Positions 56,558-64,000 of a stretch of DNA of 64,000 bases are shown here, in pieces. Every line of letters begins with the position of its first letter. Position 1 is the stretch's first letter. The position numbers and the translations under genes are program-made. The notes beneath the pieces were generated by a model that did not search any database, had not been told where the DNA came from, and was given only the letters and a program-made list of their open reading frames with translations. Location of the stretch: the NCBI GenBank assembly GCA_963707575.1, contig OY970171.1:1674001-1738000 (forward strand), given 5' to 3'. Source of the stretch: Gaiellasilicea sp963707575. Lineage in GTDB: Bacteria > Actinomycetota > Thermoleophilia > Gaiellales > Gaiellaceae.

Positions 56558-57329
56558 CGGCGAGCCGCACCCGAACTTCCTCGACCTGCCGGCGCGCCCG
56601 TCGAAGCCGCGCGAGAGCGGGCTGACGCACGTGATGGACAAGGGCCTCGGGATCCGCGAGATCGAGGGCATGTTCGACACGGCCGGCGAGTACGTCGACA
56701 TCGTCAAGCTCGGCTGGGGCACGAGCTACGTGACGAACAACCTGGAGAAGAAGATCGCGCTCTACCGCTCGTTCGACACCCCGATCGTCTGCGGCGGCAC
56801 GCTCTTCGAGGCGGTGTTCGCGCGCGACAAGCTGGACGGCTTCAAGAGCTGGCTGCAGCACTACCGCTTCTCGCACGTGGAGATCTCCGATGGGACGCTC
56901 GACATCCCGCGCGAGCGCAAGCTCGAGCTGATCGCCGATTTCGCCCGCGACTTCACCGTCCTGTCCGAGGTCGGCTCGAAGGACTCGGAGGTCGTGTTCG
57001 CGCCCTACCAGTGGGTGGAGTGGATCAAGGAGGAACGCGACGCCGGCGCCTGGAAGGTGATCACCGAGGCCCGCGAGGGCGGCACCGCCGGGATCTTCCG
57101 CAAGGACGGCGACATGCGAACGGGCCTGATCGACGAGATCGCGCACGAGATCGACTTCCACGACCTGATCTGGGAGGCCCCGTCGAAGAGCTCGCAGGCC
57201 TGGTTCGTGAAGCACTTCGGCCCCGAGGTCAACCTCGGAAACATCGCGCCCGAGGAAGTGATCCCGCTCGAGACGCTCCGCCTCGGCCTGCGCGGCGACA
57301 CGCTCAAGGAGATCCTGCTCAAGCCCTAA
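56544..57329 (+). CDS. ComA-like phosphosulfolactate synthase
   Basis: 261-residue TIM-barrel enzyme of the ComA family, which adds sulfite to phosphoenolpyruvate to give phosphosulfolactate, the first step of archaeal coenzyme M synthesis. LTHVMDKGLGIREIEGM, DIVKLGWGTSYVTNN, CGGTLFEAVF, VEISDGTLDIPRERK, VLSEVGSKDS and WEAPSKSSQAWFVKHFGPEVNLGNI are conserved. ComB/ComC are not nearby. TTG 56544 starts inside the fumarase gene. The 3' end overlaps the convergent methyltransferase by 11 bases. Confidence 0.88.
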   Translation: MPVSNGEPHPNFLDLPARPSKPRESGLTHVMDKGLGIREIEGMFDTAGEYVDIVKLGWGTSYVTNNLEKKIALYRSFDTPIVCGGTLFEAVFARDKLDGFKSWLQHYRFSHVEISDGTLDIPRERKLELIADFARDFTVLSEVGSKDSEVVFAPYQWVEWIKEERDAGAWKVITEAREGGTAGIFRKDGDMRTGLIDEIAHEIDFHDLIWEAPSKSSQAWFVKHFGPEVNLGNIAPEEVIPLETLRLGLRGDTLKEILLKP

Positions 57330-57849
57330 GCGGGCGCGCGACGATGCCGAGGAGCGGCGAATCCGCGGTGGGCGGCGCGAGCTGAGTCGCCGAGAAGCCG
57401 TGCGCCGTGAGTGCGGCCGCCACCGTGTCGGTGATCCCGCTGCTCCTCGTCTCGCCGGCTGTGCCTCCCCAGAAGAGGAAGAGCGAGCCCTCGGGCGCGA
57501 GAAGCCGTCGGATCAACTCGAGCTCCGGGCCGACGTCGCGGATCCAGAAGACGTTCACGTTGACGGCGAAGATCTTGTCGTAGCGCACCCCGGTGGGCTC
57601 GACCTCCTCGAGTGCGCTTCGGGAGATCGTGGCCTTGCCCGACTCGAGGTGTGCCGCGTTCCTCCAGCAGGCCCGCTCCACGGCCACGGACGACCTGTCG
57701 ATGGCCGTGATCGTTCCTCCGTCGAGCTGCTCGGCGATCAACGAGATCGCGACGCCCGGCCCGCAGCCGATCTCGAGCACCCGATCGTCGGGCTCGACCG
57801 CCAGCGATTCGACGGCCCACAACACGCGCTCCGGAATCGTCCCAGGCAC
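57319..57849 (-). CDS. Class I SAM-dependent methyltransferase
   Basis: 176 residues with a Rossmann-type SAM fold: VLEIGCGPGVAISLIAEQL (motif I), TAIDRSS (motif II) and FAVNVNVFWIRD, then LAPEGSLFLFWGG. Substrate unknown. GTG 57849 is preceded by TAGCAT and 9 bases on this strand; the divergent gene starts only 23 bases away. Confidence 0.85.
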   Translation of the reverse strand: MPGTIPERVLWAVESLAVEPDDRVLEIGCGPGVAISLIAEQLDGGTITAIDRSSVAVERACWRNAAHLESGKATISRSALEEVEPTGVRYDKIFAVNVNVFWIRDVGPELELIRRLLAPEGSLFLFWGGTAGETRSSGITDTVAAALTAHGFSATQLAPPTADSPLLGIVARPLRA

Positions 57850-57872
57850 TCAGTTGGGATGCTACGCCTCCG

Positions 57873-58991
57873 ATGGAGCTCACGTGGGACGACGTCCGGG
57901 CGCGCCGGCTGGCTCGGAGCCACCTCGCGAAGGCGGCGCCGCGGACGCGTCTCGTCGAGGTCGTGCGCGATGTCGGCGGAATCCACGCGCAGGTGCTGTC
58001 GGCGGCCGAGCTCGCGCTGTCGGCCCGCGTTCGCGGCCTGACGCAGAAGCACGTGAGCAACGCGCTCTGGGAGGAGCGGAGCCTCGTGAAGACGTGGACG
58101 CTCCGCGGCACGCTGCACATCCATCCTGCGGACGAGCTCGGGCTCTGGCTCGCTGCGCGACGGGCGGTGGTCGGCGACTGGTACTTCCACCACGAGCTGC
58201 CGCCGAAGGAGGCGAAGCGGATCCTCGCCGCGATCGCCCACGCGCTCGACGGCCGCTGCCTCACGCGCGACGAGCTGGTCGAGGCCGTCTCGCCGCACGT
58301 GGGGCCGTGGGCGCGCGAGCACATCGGCTCCGGCTGGGGCACCGTGCTCGGCCCGGCGGCGTTGAACGGCGTGCTCGTCAACGGCCCGCCGCAGGGGTCG
58401 CGCGTCACCTTCGTCAGGCCGGACCAGTGGCTCGGGAAGCAGCGGGAGCACGAGCCGAAGGCTGCGCTCGCCGAGATCCTGCGCCGCTATCTCGCTGCGT
58501 TCGGCCCCGCAACGCACCGCGACTTCGCCGAGTGGGTCGCCGGTGCGCAATTCAAGGCGAGGGACGCGAAGGCGCTGCTCGAGTCGATCGCCGGCGAGCT
58601 CGTCGAGGTCGACGTCGAGGGGCGGTCCGCGTGGCTGCTTGCAGGCAAGGAGCGGCGGCCGGCAACTCCTGCCGCCGTGCGGCTGATCCCGGAGTACGAC
58701 GCGCTCGTGATGGGCTTCCGCGAGCGCGAGCAACTCTTCTCACCGGAGGCGGTCGCGCGGACGAAGGCGCACGGCAAGGGCCGGCTCGAGGGCCCGGGCG
58801 CACTGTCGTGGCTCCTCGTCGACGGCGTCGTGGCCGGCACCTGGTCGCGCAAGCGGGCGGGCAAGCGGATCGAGTTGCGCGTCCAGCCGTTCCAGCGGCT
58901 GCCGAAGGCTCGGCGCGGAGAGCTCGACGCGGAGGCCGGGCGCGTCGGCGCGCTCTTCGGTCTCGAGCCGAAGCTCGTCGTGGCGGCCTGA
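57873..58991 (+). CDS. Winged-helix DNA-binding protein, AlkZ/YcaQ-like
   Basis: 372 residues of the HTH_42 family, which includes AlkZ and YcaQ glycosylases that unhook DNA crosslinks. VVRDVGGIHAQVLSAAELAL, LVKTWTLRGTLHIHPADELGLWLAAR, then three winged-helix units. The Q-hydrophobic-Q/D catalytic motif of characterised glycosylases is not obvious (HIH at the equivalent place), so activity is unproven. Confidence 0.8.
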   Translation: MELTWDDVRARRLARSHLAKAAPRTRLVEVVRDVGGIHAQVLSAAELALSARVRGLTQKHVSNALWEERSLVKTWTLRGTLHIHPADELGLWLAARRAVVGDWYFHHELPPKEAKRILAAIAHALDGRCLTRDELVEAVSPHVGPWAREHIGSGWGTVLGPAALNGVLVNGPPQGSRVTFVRPDQWLGKQREHEPKAALAEILRRYLAAFGPATHRDFAEWVAGAQFKARDAKALLESIAGELVEVDVEGRSAWLLAGKERRPATPAAVRLIPEYDALVMGFREREQLFSPEAVARTKAHGKGRLEGPGALSWLLVDGVVAGTWSRKRAGKRIELRVQPFQRLPKARRGELDAEAGRVGALFGLEPKLVVAA

Positions 58992-58999
58992 GCGGCCCG

Positions 59000-59578
59000 C
59001 TAGCCGGCGCGGCCGGCCTCCGTCGCTGCGGGAACCTCGAGAAGCCGTCCCGTGCGGACGTCGTAGACGTAGCCGTAGATCGCGATCGCGGGCGGCACGA
59101 GCGGATGGCTCCGGATCCGGCGCACGTCCTCGACCACACTCTGCTCGCGGTCCGCGATCGTCAGCCAGTCGACGTACTTGGCCTCGGTCGAGCCCGGTCC
59201 CTTGCCGACGTCGTGGAAGCCGTCTGGGCCGAGCTCCGCCGTGTCGAGGCTCTGCGCCAGGAGCCCGCGCATCGTCTCGTCGTCGAAGAACTCCATCCCG
59301 CAGTCGGAGTGGTGGACGACGAACCACTCGCGCGTTCCGAGCAGCTTGTACGAGATCACGAGCGACCGGATCGCATCGTCGCTCGCGCGGCCGCCGGCGT
59401 TGCGGATCACGTGCGCATCGCCCTCACTCAGGCCCGCGTACTTGGCGGGATCCAGGCGTGCGTCCATGCACGTGAGGATCGCGAGGCGTCGAGCCGGCGG
59501 GAGCGCGAGCTCGCCCTTGTCCCCGAACGTTCGCGCGTACTCCTCGTTCGCTGCGAGCACCTCTTCCATGACCGACAT
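59000..59578 (-). CDS. Beta-class carbonic anhydrase
   Basis: 192-residue zinc enzyme interconverting CO2 and bicarbonate. Zinc and catalytic residues: LTCMDARLD (Cys, Asp, Arg) and VVHHSDCGM (His, Cys). VIRNAGGRASDDAIRSL is family-specific and the size matches the small Mycobacterium Rv1284-type group. A GGAGGAGG Shine-Dalgarno precedes ATG 59578. Confidence 0.94.
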   Translation of the reverse strand: MSVMEEVLAANEEYARTFGDKGELALPPARRLAILTCMDARLDPAKYAGLSEGDAHVIRNAGGRASDDAIRSLVISYKLLGTREWFVVHHSDCGMEFFDDETMRGLLAQSLDTAELGPDGFHDVGKGPGSTEAKYVDWLTIADREQSVVEDVRRIRSHPLVPPAIAIYGYVYDVRTGRLLEVPAATEAGRAG

Positions 59579-59685
59579 TCCGGACCTCCTCCGCTCGTGG
59601 CCGCGTGCGATTCCGACCGCGACTCTACAAAGTAAAGCGACTATCGACAATGAAGAAATGCGTCCTGATGCGCCTTGGGCGCTGC

Positions 59686-60474
59686 TCAGGCCGACGCAGA
59701 GTCTTCGAGCTGCCGCAACCTGCAGGTCTCGACGAAGCCGAGCCGGGTCAGGATCGGCGCGGAAGTGGAGGGGTTCGCCTGGACGACGAGTGCCGGCGTC
59801 TCCTGCCGAACGGCCTCGTCCCAGCGGGCGCGGACGAGCGTGCGGTAGAGGCCGCGGCCGCGCGCCCAGGCCGCCGTTGCGCCGCCCACCAGCAGGAGCC
59901 CCCGCTCGGTGACGACGCTCGCGGCGGTCGCGGCCGGCCGGCCGTCGGCGTACGCAAGGAAGTCGACGACCGCGCCGCTGCCCTGCAGGGCAGCGAAGGT
60001 CTCAGCGAGACTCGCCTCTTCGGCCGCCCGCTGCTCCTCCGACTTGCCGAACGCGTCCCAGCGCACCCCGACCGCGACCCGGTAGTCGTCCAGGGTCTCC
60101 ACGCGTCGGACGTCGCCGCGAGGAGCGGTCGGCGCGCTGACCGTCGCCAGGGCCGCCAGCTCTTCGACGCCGTTCGCGGGCGTGTGGAGCTCGAGCGCGC
60201 GCAACCGCCGCTCGAGATCGGGTGGCGCTGCCGAAGGCCCGATCCGCCACGTCACCGTCAGGCCGGCCGTGACCTCGCGCACCTCGTGCACGACGTCCTC
60301 CACCTCGTCGGGCTCCGCGCGGATCCCCTCGACGGAGGCCCACCATCCTCCTCGCACCACGACGAAGCGGCGGGTCTCGACGCGGTCGACGTGGCCGGGC
60401 GTGAGTCGCGTGAAGCGGTCGGGAACCTCGGCCAGCTCCCGGATCGCCTGGGGAATCGCGTCGGCGGCGCTCAC
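59686..60474 (-). CDS. GNAT family N-acetyltransferase
   Basis: 262 residues. The C-terminal half is a GNAT fold: FLAYADGRPAATAASVVTERGLLLVGGATAAWARGRGLYRTL (acetyl-CoA loop RGRGL) and ANPSTSAPILTRLGFVETCRL. The N-terminal half (VETRRFVVVRGGW) is probably a second, degenerate GNAT domain. Substrate unknown. The GTG start has TAGACT 6 bases upstream on this strand. Confidence 0.85.
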   Translation of the reverse strand: MSAADAIPQAIRELAEVPDRFTRLTPGHVDRVETRRFVVVRGGWWASVEGIRAEPDEVEDVVHEVREVTAGLTVTWRIGPSAAPPDLERRLRALELHTPANGVEELAALATVSAPTAPRGDVRRVETLDDYRVAVGVRWDAFGKSEEQRAAEEASLAETFAALQGSGAVVDFLAYADGRPAATAASVVTERGLLLVGGATAAWARGRGLYRTLVRARWDEAVRQETPALVVQANPSTSAPILTRLGFVETCRLRQLEDSASA

Positions 60475-60486
60475 GCGCGCAGTCTA
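60475..60486 (-). promoter_or_regulatory. Candidate -10 for GNAT gene
   Basis: On the minus strand TAGACT (60486 to 60481) ends 6 bases before GTG 60474. Confidence 0.45.
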
Positions 60487-60524
60487 GGAGTGCCTCCAGG
60501 GCTGACGCGCGCGGCAAACCTCCT

Positions 60525-60536
60525 TACGCTATGCCC
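60525..60536 (+). promoter_or_regulatory. Candidate -10 for small lipoprotein
   Basis: TACGCT (60525-60530) ends 6 bases before ATG 60537, favouring it over ATG 60531. Confidence 0.4.
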
Positions 60537-60860
60537 ATGCGCGTGGTGCCGATCGTGGTGGTCTGTGCGCTCCTCGTCGGCTGCAGCGGGGGCGACGATG
60601 ACGACTCGGCCAACCGGAGCGGCTCCGTGGTGCCGCCACTGCTCGTCGCCGACGAGGAGCGCGAGTTCGCGCCCGGCACGCTGGCGTCCGGAGGCGTGGT
60701 CACCTGCGGGGCCGACGGGTTGGTCGCCCGGATCTCTGTGCCCGCACCACGGAAACGGAGTTTCGTGACGGCGACCCACGCGTGGACGAAGGACGGCTCT
60801 CGTGCCTCGATCAAGCTCGACGTTCGTCCGAGCGGCCGAATCGTCGCGACGTGCTCGTGA
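60537..60860 (+). CDS. Small secreted lipoprotein
   Basis: 107 residues. Signal peptide VVPIVVVCALLVGC with a perfect lipobox (LVGC), then an acidic SGGDDDD linker and a short beta-rich domain. Two further Cys (VVTCGADG and the final ATCS) could form a disulfide. No family recognised. Confidence 0.7.
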   Translation: MRVVPIVVVCALLVGCSGGDDDDSANRSGSVVPPLLVADEEREFAPGTLASGGVVTCGADGLVARISVPAPRKRSFVTATHAWTKDGSRASIKLDVRPSGRIVATCS

Positions 60861-60893
60861 CGTAGACGGACGCCTCGACAGAGGGTGCAGGTT

Positions 60894-62366
60894 CTACGCG
60901 GGCTGCACGAAGACGCACGGCCTGCCGTCGCCGGGAAGCGGCGAGCGACCCTGACGCGAGACGATCAAGACACGGTCGCCGAGCTCCGCCAGCTCCAGCA
61001 GCGTGTTCGTCGCCGGCGGCGGCCCGTCGCGCTCGACGAGCTCGTAACGTCCGTTGAGCTGGACGAAGAGAAGGTGGTTTTCGGCATGGGCCGGAAGCGT
61101 GACGGTGGCGGGTGCAGCCTCCGACGCCGGCGCTCGGAGCCGCCTCAGGAAGCGCACCGCCTGCGCGCGGCGGCGCTCAGCCGCACGCCGGAGGCCGTCG
61201 TTCGCTTCACGCAGGCGCTGGATCTCCTCGTCGCAACCGCGCACGTCGGCGGCGAGTCGCTCGATGTGCGCGTCACGCTCGTGGACGCGGCCGATGAACC
61301 GCGCAACCTGCGCACCTCTGCGCTCTCGCTGCGAGTCGAGCTCGTTCCGGCTCTCGGCGAGCCGCTGCTCGACCGTCGTCAGCGTGTCGGCCAGCTGCCC
61401 CTCGAGGGCCCTCGATCTCCTCGCGCGTTCCAGAAGCCGTGTGGCCTGCGCGCGGCGACGGCTTGCTTCGCGTCGCTGCCCTTCGAGCAGCCGGTCGCCG
61501 TCGGCGTCACGGGCGCGGAGGTTCTCCTCGAGTCGCACGAGCTGCTCGTCGCGTTCGCGCTGGGAGCCAAGGCTCTCGCGGGCGAGGCGGGCGCGCTGCG
61601 CGAGCCTCGAAGCCTGGCCGCGTCGCCGGTCGTACTCGCGGGCGAGCGCCGTGAGCTCACGATAACTCTGGACGACCCGTTCCTCCGACGCCGCCTCGAC
61701 GCCGGCGAGCTCGGCGCGCAGGCCCACGCACTCCGATCGGAGTCCGTCGATCTCCGCCCCACGGGCTCGCACCTCGCCTTCGAGCTGCGCGATCCGCTCG
61801 TCCCGCTCGTTGTCCGAGCCGCGCTGCGCACGGGCCTGACGGGCACGCCTCGCGAGTCGTGCGGCCTGGCTGCGTCGTTCGTCGTACTCGTGGGCGAGCG
61901 CCGTGAGCTCGCGGTGGCTCTCGGCGAGTCGCTCCTCGGCCGCAGCGAGCTTCGCCCACTGCTCCTCGAGCTGCGCGTGCAGGATCTGCTCCTGGGGCGG
62001 CGTGGCCGCCTCGAGCTCGGCAGGCTCCTCGTGCGACGCTGCTTCGGCCAGAGCCTCGAAGGGCTCATCGGCGCTCGGGAAGGCGCGGATGACTCTCCCT
62101 CGGTCGCTCTCGTGGCGCTGCTGGATCACCGTGCGGAGCCCCGTGCCGAAGCCGGTCTCCGCTGTGAGCTCGATCCCGTACTGCGCGGCGAGCGCGTTCG
62201 AGAGCTCAGGGCCGGACACGAAGCCGCAATCGACGAGCGTCTCACCGAGCCGGCGGCCGGACCGCTCCTGCTCTGCGAGGGCGTGCTCGAGCTCGTCGGC
62301 AGTCAGGAGTCCCTGTTCGACGAGCAGGCGCCCGAGGGGCCGCCACGGTATGCGGGCCGCTTCCAC
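60894..62366 (-). CDS. MshEN-domain protein with long coiled coil
   Basis: 490 residues. An N-terminal MshEN/GspE-N-type domain (RPLGRLLVEQGLLTADELEHAL and RLGETLVDCGFVSGPELSNALAAQYG) is related to cyclic-di-GMP-binding modules of type II/IV ATPases. It is followed by about 270 residues of Arg/Glu-rich coiled coil with internal repeats (SHRELTALAHEYDERRSQAARLA and SYRELTALAREYDRRRGQASRLA) and a short beta-rich C-terminal domain (ENHLLFVQLNGRYELVERDG). No ATPase domain. The start GTG 62366 is set by TTGACT-17-GATAGA six bases upstream. Confidence 0.78.
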   Translation of the reverse strand: MEAARIPWRPLGRLLVEQGLLTADELEHALAEQERSGRRLGETLVDCGFVSGPELSNALAAQYGIELTAETGFGTGLRTVIQQRHESDRGRVIRAFPSADEPFEALAEAASHEEPAELEAATPPQEQILHAQLEEQWAKLAAAEERLAESHRELTALAHEYDERRSQAARLARRARQARAQRGSDNERDERIAQLEGEVRARGAEIDGLRSECVGLRAELAGVEAASEERVVQSYRELTALAREYDRRRGQASRLAQRARLARESLGSQRERDEQLVRLEENLRARDADGDRLLEGQRREASRRRAQATRLLERARRSRALEGQLADTLTTVEQRLAESRNELDSQRERRGAQVARFIGRVHERDAHIERLAADVRGCDEEIQRLREANDGLRRAAERRRAQAVRFLRRLRAPASEAAPATVTLPAHAENHLLFVQLNGRYELVERDGPPPATNTLLELAELGDRVLIVSRQGRSPLPGDGRPCVFVQPA

Positions 62367-62372
62367 ACCCCC

Positions 62373-62401
62373 TCTATCGGCTCCGTTGCCACTGGAGTCA
62401 A
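62373..62401 (-). promoter_or_regulatory. Strong leaderless promoter of the MshEN gene
   Basis: On the minus strand TTGACT (62401 to 62396), a 17-base spacer, GATAGA (62378 to 62373), then 6 bases to the GTG start. This is the best two-box promoter in the window. Confidence 0.65.
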
Positions 62402-62424
62402 GGGTTTGTGCAGGCCGCCGTAGG

Positions 62425-62607
62425 CTAGTCGCCGCCGAAGCCGCCATAGTCGGTGTAACCGTCCGCGGGTCCTTTCCCGGTGTAGCTGCCCTTGGTCTTC
62501 CCGCAGCCCCCGCAGCGTCTGTACCCGTAGCGCTGGTCGACGACGACATACTCCCATCGATGACCGAGTGGCCATCTCCAGAAGCACCGCCACCTACCCG
62601 TTCTCAT
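62425..62607 (-). CDS. Small zinc-ribbon-like protein
   Basis: 60 residues: MRTGRWRCFWRWPLGHRWEY, then VVVDQRYGYRRCGGCGKTKG and a Gly/Tyr-rich tail. The W-x3-HRWEY segment followed by RRCxxCG resembles small actinobacterial proteins with a single CxxC knuckle. Too small for firm assignment, but composition and the conserved-looking motif argue that it is real. Confidence 0.55.
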   Translation of the reverse strand: MRTGRWRCFWRWPLGHRWEYVVVDQRYGYRRCGGCGKTKGSYTGKGPADGYTDYGGFGGD

Positions 62608-62693
62608 GTCACTCCACAGCGTTGCGCGGATCGACGGTCCGTTCAAGTGTTGGAGTGGGCGCCGCGCGCTCCGGCGCCCACTCCGTGATCCCG

Positions 62694-63683
62694 CTAGCGG
62701 AAGAATGTCCTCCGCGCAGGTGCGCTCGTCCGCCGCGAGGTGTCGCGGGCCTGGAGCGTGATCGTGTAGCGCCCCTTGCCACGGAACCTCTGGGCGGGCA
62801 CCCAGTTGCGCGTGTAGACGCCACAGGGATTCGGCGCGATCAGCGTCGAGAAGCGCCGCGTCTGCGAGACGCGCCCGGGGCGCGAGTCCGTCGCGAGGAT
62901 GGTCAGGTTCTTCCTCGTGTCGTCGCAGATCCGGACCCTCGCGTAGACGCGTGCCCCGAGGAAGCGGATCGAGACGATCCGGAGCGTCGGCCGCTGGTTC
63001 GTGATCGTCACGGCAGGCGCGACGATGGCGGACAGGACCGAGTTCGCGGAGCCGGACCCGCTGGCGTTCCGCGCCGTGACCCGCACGCGCATGCGGAAGC
63101 CGACGTCGGCCGTCCGCACGCCGTACGTCTTGCCGTTCGCGCCTGCGACAGGCAGACAGTTCGTGCCGTCCGCGTCGCAGCGCTGCCACTCGTACGCATA
63201 CGCCGTGGGGCTGTTCGACCAGCTGCCTTCCTCGGCGGTCAGCTCCTCGCCGACGCGCTCCTCCCCGAGGATCGACGGTCGGTCGGTGTTCTGCGGAGCC
63301 GAGCTCGGCGTCACCACTGCCGTCGGAGCCGAGCGCGCCGCGCTGGCGCCGTCCGCGTTCACGGCGAGCACCCGCACACGCATCGTCCGGCCGGCGTCGG
63401 CGGACGTCAGGAGATACGTCTTCTCGACCGCGCCGGGGACGTTCGAGCAGCCGCCGCCCGCGCCGCCGCAGCGCTGCCACTGGTACTGGTACGCGGTCGG
63501 CTCGTTCGTCCACGTGCCGTTCTGCGCAGTCAGGGTTCCGCCCACCGTCGGCGTCCCGGTGATCGTCGGCAGCGACGTATTCGCGGGCGGAGCCGCCGCA
63601 GCCACCCCGGCGCCGGCCAGAGCGAGCAGCGAGCCCACAACGATTGCAATCAGCCTCCGTTTGAAGCCTCTGTCTCGTGCCAT
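62694..63683 (-). CDS. Secreted Ig-like repeat protein
   Basis: 329 residues. Signal peptide (LIAIVVGSLLALAGAGVAAAA), then two tandem beta-sandwich repeats of about 95 residues: GTPTVGGTLTAQNGTW...YQYQWQRC...AGRTMRVRVLAVNADG, and GEERVGEELTAEEGSW...YAYEWQRC...GFRMRVRVTARNASG. Each repeat has a Cys pair. The C-terminal domain (RIVSIRFLGARVYARVRICD) is a separate beta fold. A GAGGGGGG Shine-Dalgarno precedes ATG 63683. Probably a surface protein of unknown binding target. Confidence 0.8.
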   Translation of the reverse strand: MARDRGFKRRLIAIVVGSLLALAGAGVAAAAPPANTSLPTITGTPTVGGTLTAQNGTWTNEPTAYQYQWQRCGGAGGGCSNVPGAVEKTYLLTSADAGRTMRVRVLAVNADGASAARSAPTAVVTPSSAPQNTDRPSILGEERVGEELTAEEGSWSNSPTAYAYEWQRCDADGTNCLPVAGANGKTYGVRTADVGFRMRVRVTARNASGSGSANSVLSAIVAPAVTITNQRPTLRIVSIRFLGARVYARVRICDDTRKNLTILATDSRPGRVSQTRRFSTLIAPNPCGVYTRNWVPAQRFRGKGRYTITLQARDTSRRTSAPARRTFFR

Positions 63684-63789
63684 CAGTTCCCCCCTCGATG
63701 AGAAATCTGGATCAGAGGGGTCTTGTTCTCTCCTCGAGGAGGCTCGAAGCGTGGTTGCAAGACGATTTACAAAGCACAAACACGCGTCA

Positions 63790-63805
63790 GGGCGCCTGGG
63801 CGCCC
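63790..63805 (-). terminator. Hairpin after the partial gene
   Basis: GGGCGCC / GGCGCCC arms with a 2-4 base loop; on the minus strand it is followed by the T-rich run ending near 63765. It sits 33 bases downstream of the stop at 63838. Confidence 0.5.
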
Positions 63806-63837
63806 ACGGGGCCACGAGGGCCGCGAGTCGCCGACGT

Positions 63838-64000
63838 TCAGCCGCCTCGCCGGGGCAGAGTCGCGAGCTGGGCGCCGAGCGGCTGCTCCGCCGCTGCGAG
63901 CTCGCGCGGCGCGAAGGCGACGACGCGCCACCCATCGCCGCCGCGCAACGCGGCTTCGATCCGCGCGCGGACATCCGGTTCCTCCTCGGGGACTGCGACA
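63838..64000 (-). CDS. C-terminal part of an unknown gene (cut by window edge)
   Basis: About 53 codons before a TGA at 63838-63840, reading VAVPEEEPDVRARIEAALRG, then WRVVAFAPRELAAAEQ and a basic LPRRGG end. GC3 is high and the frame is open to the edge. No family can be named from this fragment. Confidence 0.5.
   Translation of the reverse strand, partial: VAVPEEEPDVRARIEAALRGGDGWRVVAFAPRELAAAEQPLGAQLATLPRRGG

Noticed and set aside
62367..62549. Upstream extension of the MshEN gene to an ATG at 62549
   Set aside because: It would cross a strong TTGACT-17-GATAGA promoter and overlap the zinc-ribbon gene; domain homology starts after GTG 62366.
1..64000. CRISPR array, transposon, prophage, tRNA or rRNA
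   Set aside because: No spaced direct repeats, transposase or integrase motifs, or tRNA/rRNA-like sequences were noticed on reading.

Overview
The window is high-GC, densely packed bacterial chromosome. Several things suggest an actinobacterium of the Thermoleophilia type (Gaiella/Solirubrobacter-like): strong GC3 bias, many GTG starts, many candidate leaderless promoters, futalosine-type menaquinone genes, and a Bacillus-like Rieske / cytochrome b / cytochrome b-c fusion complex. That placement is inference. No rRNA, tRNA, CRISPR array, insertion sequence or replication origin was seen. No stretch longer than 300 bases lacks a gene.

Layout. 1-3826 (minus): an AidB-like acyl-CoA dehydrogenase cut by the window edge, and paaABCD for the phenylacetyl-CoA epoxidase, with a divergent TetR gene and a palindromic operator between them. 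4447-8033: lipid kinase, PadR regulator, S41 peptidase-like lipoprotein, alpha/beta hydrolase lipoprotein. 8044-12061: 2-oxoacid dehydrogenase E1alpha, E1beta and E2, with a glycolipid-binding-like gene and a HIRAN gene inserted between E1 and E2. 12119-22937: CHRD protein, cysteine-less thioredoxin-fold protein, phosphodiesterase-like enzyme, pcm, PRC-barrel, GtrA and two membrane glycosyltransferases, YmdB-type phosphoesterase, M23-like protein, ABC exporter. 22953-28245: hemB, hemL, small proteins, and a cyclase/ATPase/TPR signalling protein. 28245-37541: a respiratory block of ubiD, qcrABC, ubiX, ubiE, polyprenyl synthase, mqnE, mqnA and mqnC, which builds menaquinone and the complex that oxidises menaquinol. 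37558-46062: structured intergenic DNA, a frameshifted phosphodiester glycosidase gene, DedA, two sugar-nucleotide enzymes, a PhoX-like protein and a DUF354 protein. 46088-47940: LysR and an iron-type alcohol dehydrogenase / maleylacetate reductase.

48217-53697 (minus) is the most interesting part. It is a complete thiazole/oxazole-modified peptide (TOMM, streptolysin S-like) cluster: a 53-residue Cys-rich precursor, a leader-binding E1-like partner, a YcaO cyclodehydratase ending in PHPFP, a SagB-type dehydrogenase, a CPBP membrane protease fused in frame to an ABC ATPase, and an ABC permease. The genes overlap head to tail and read as one operon. The core peptide does not resemble any TOMM core I can recall.

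53851-64000: a flavoprotein with two-subunit class I fumarase and ComA-like phosphosulfolactate synthase, then a methyltransferase, an AlkZ-like winged-helix protein, beta-carbonic anhydrase, an acetyltransferase, a lipoprotein, a MshEN/coiled-coil protein, a small zinc ribbon, a secreted Ig-like repeat protein and a partial gene at the edge.

Two expression habits recur. At least 16 starts lie 6-10 bases downstream of a TANNNT-type hexamer with no Shine-Dalgarno, as expected for leaderless mRNAs, and in six cases the hexamer includes the stop codon of the gene before. Operon genes are commonly joined by 4-base NTGA stop/start overlaps with all four first bases, including CTGA, which implies CTG initiation.
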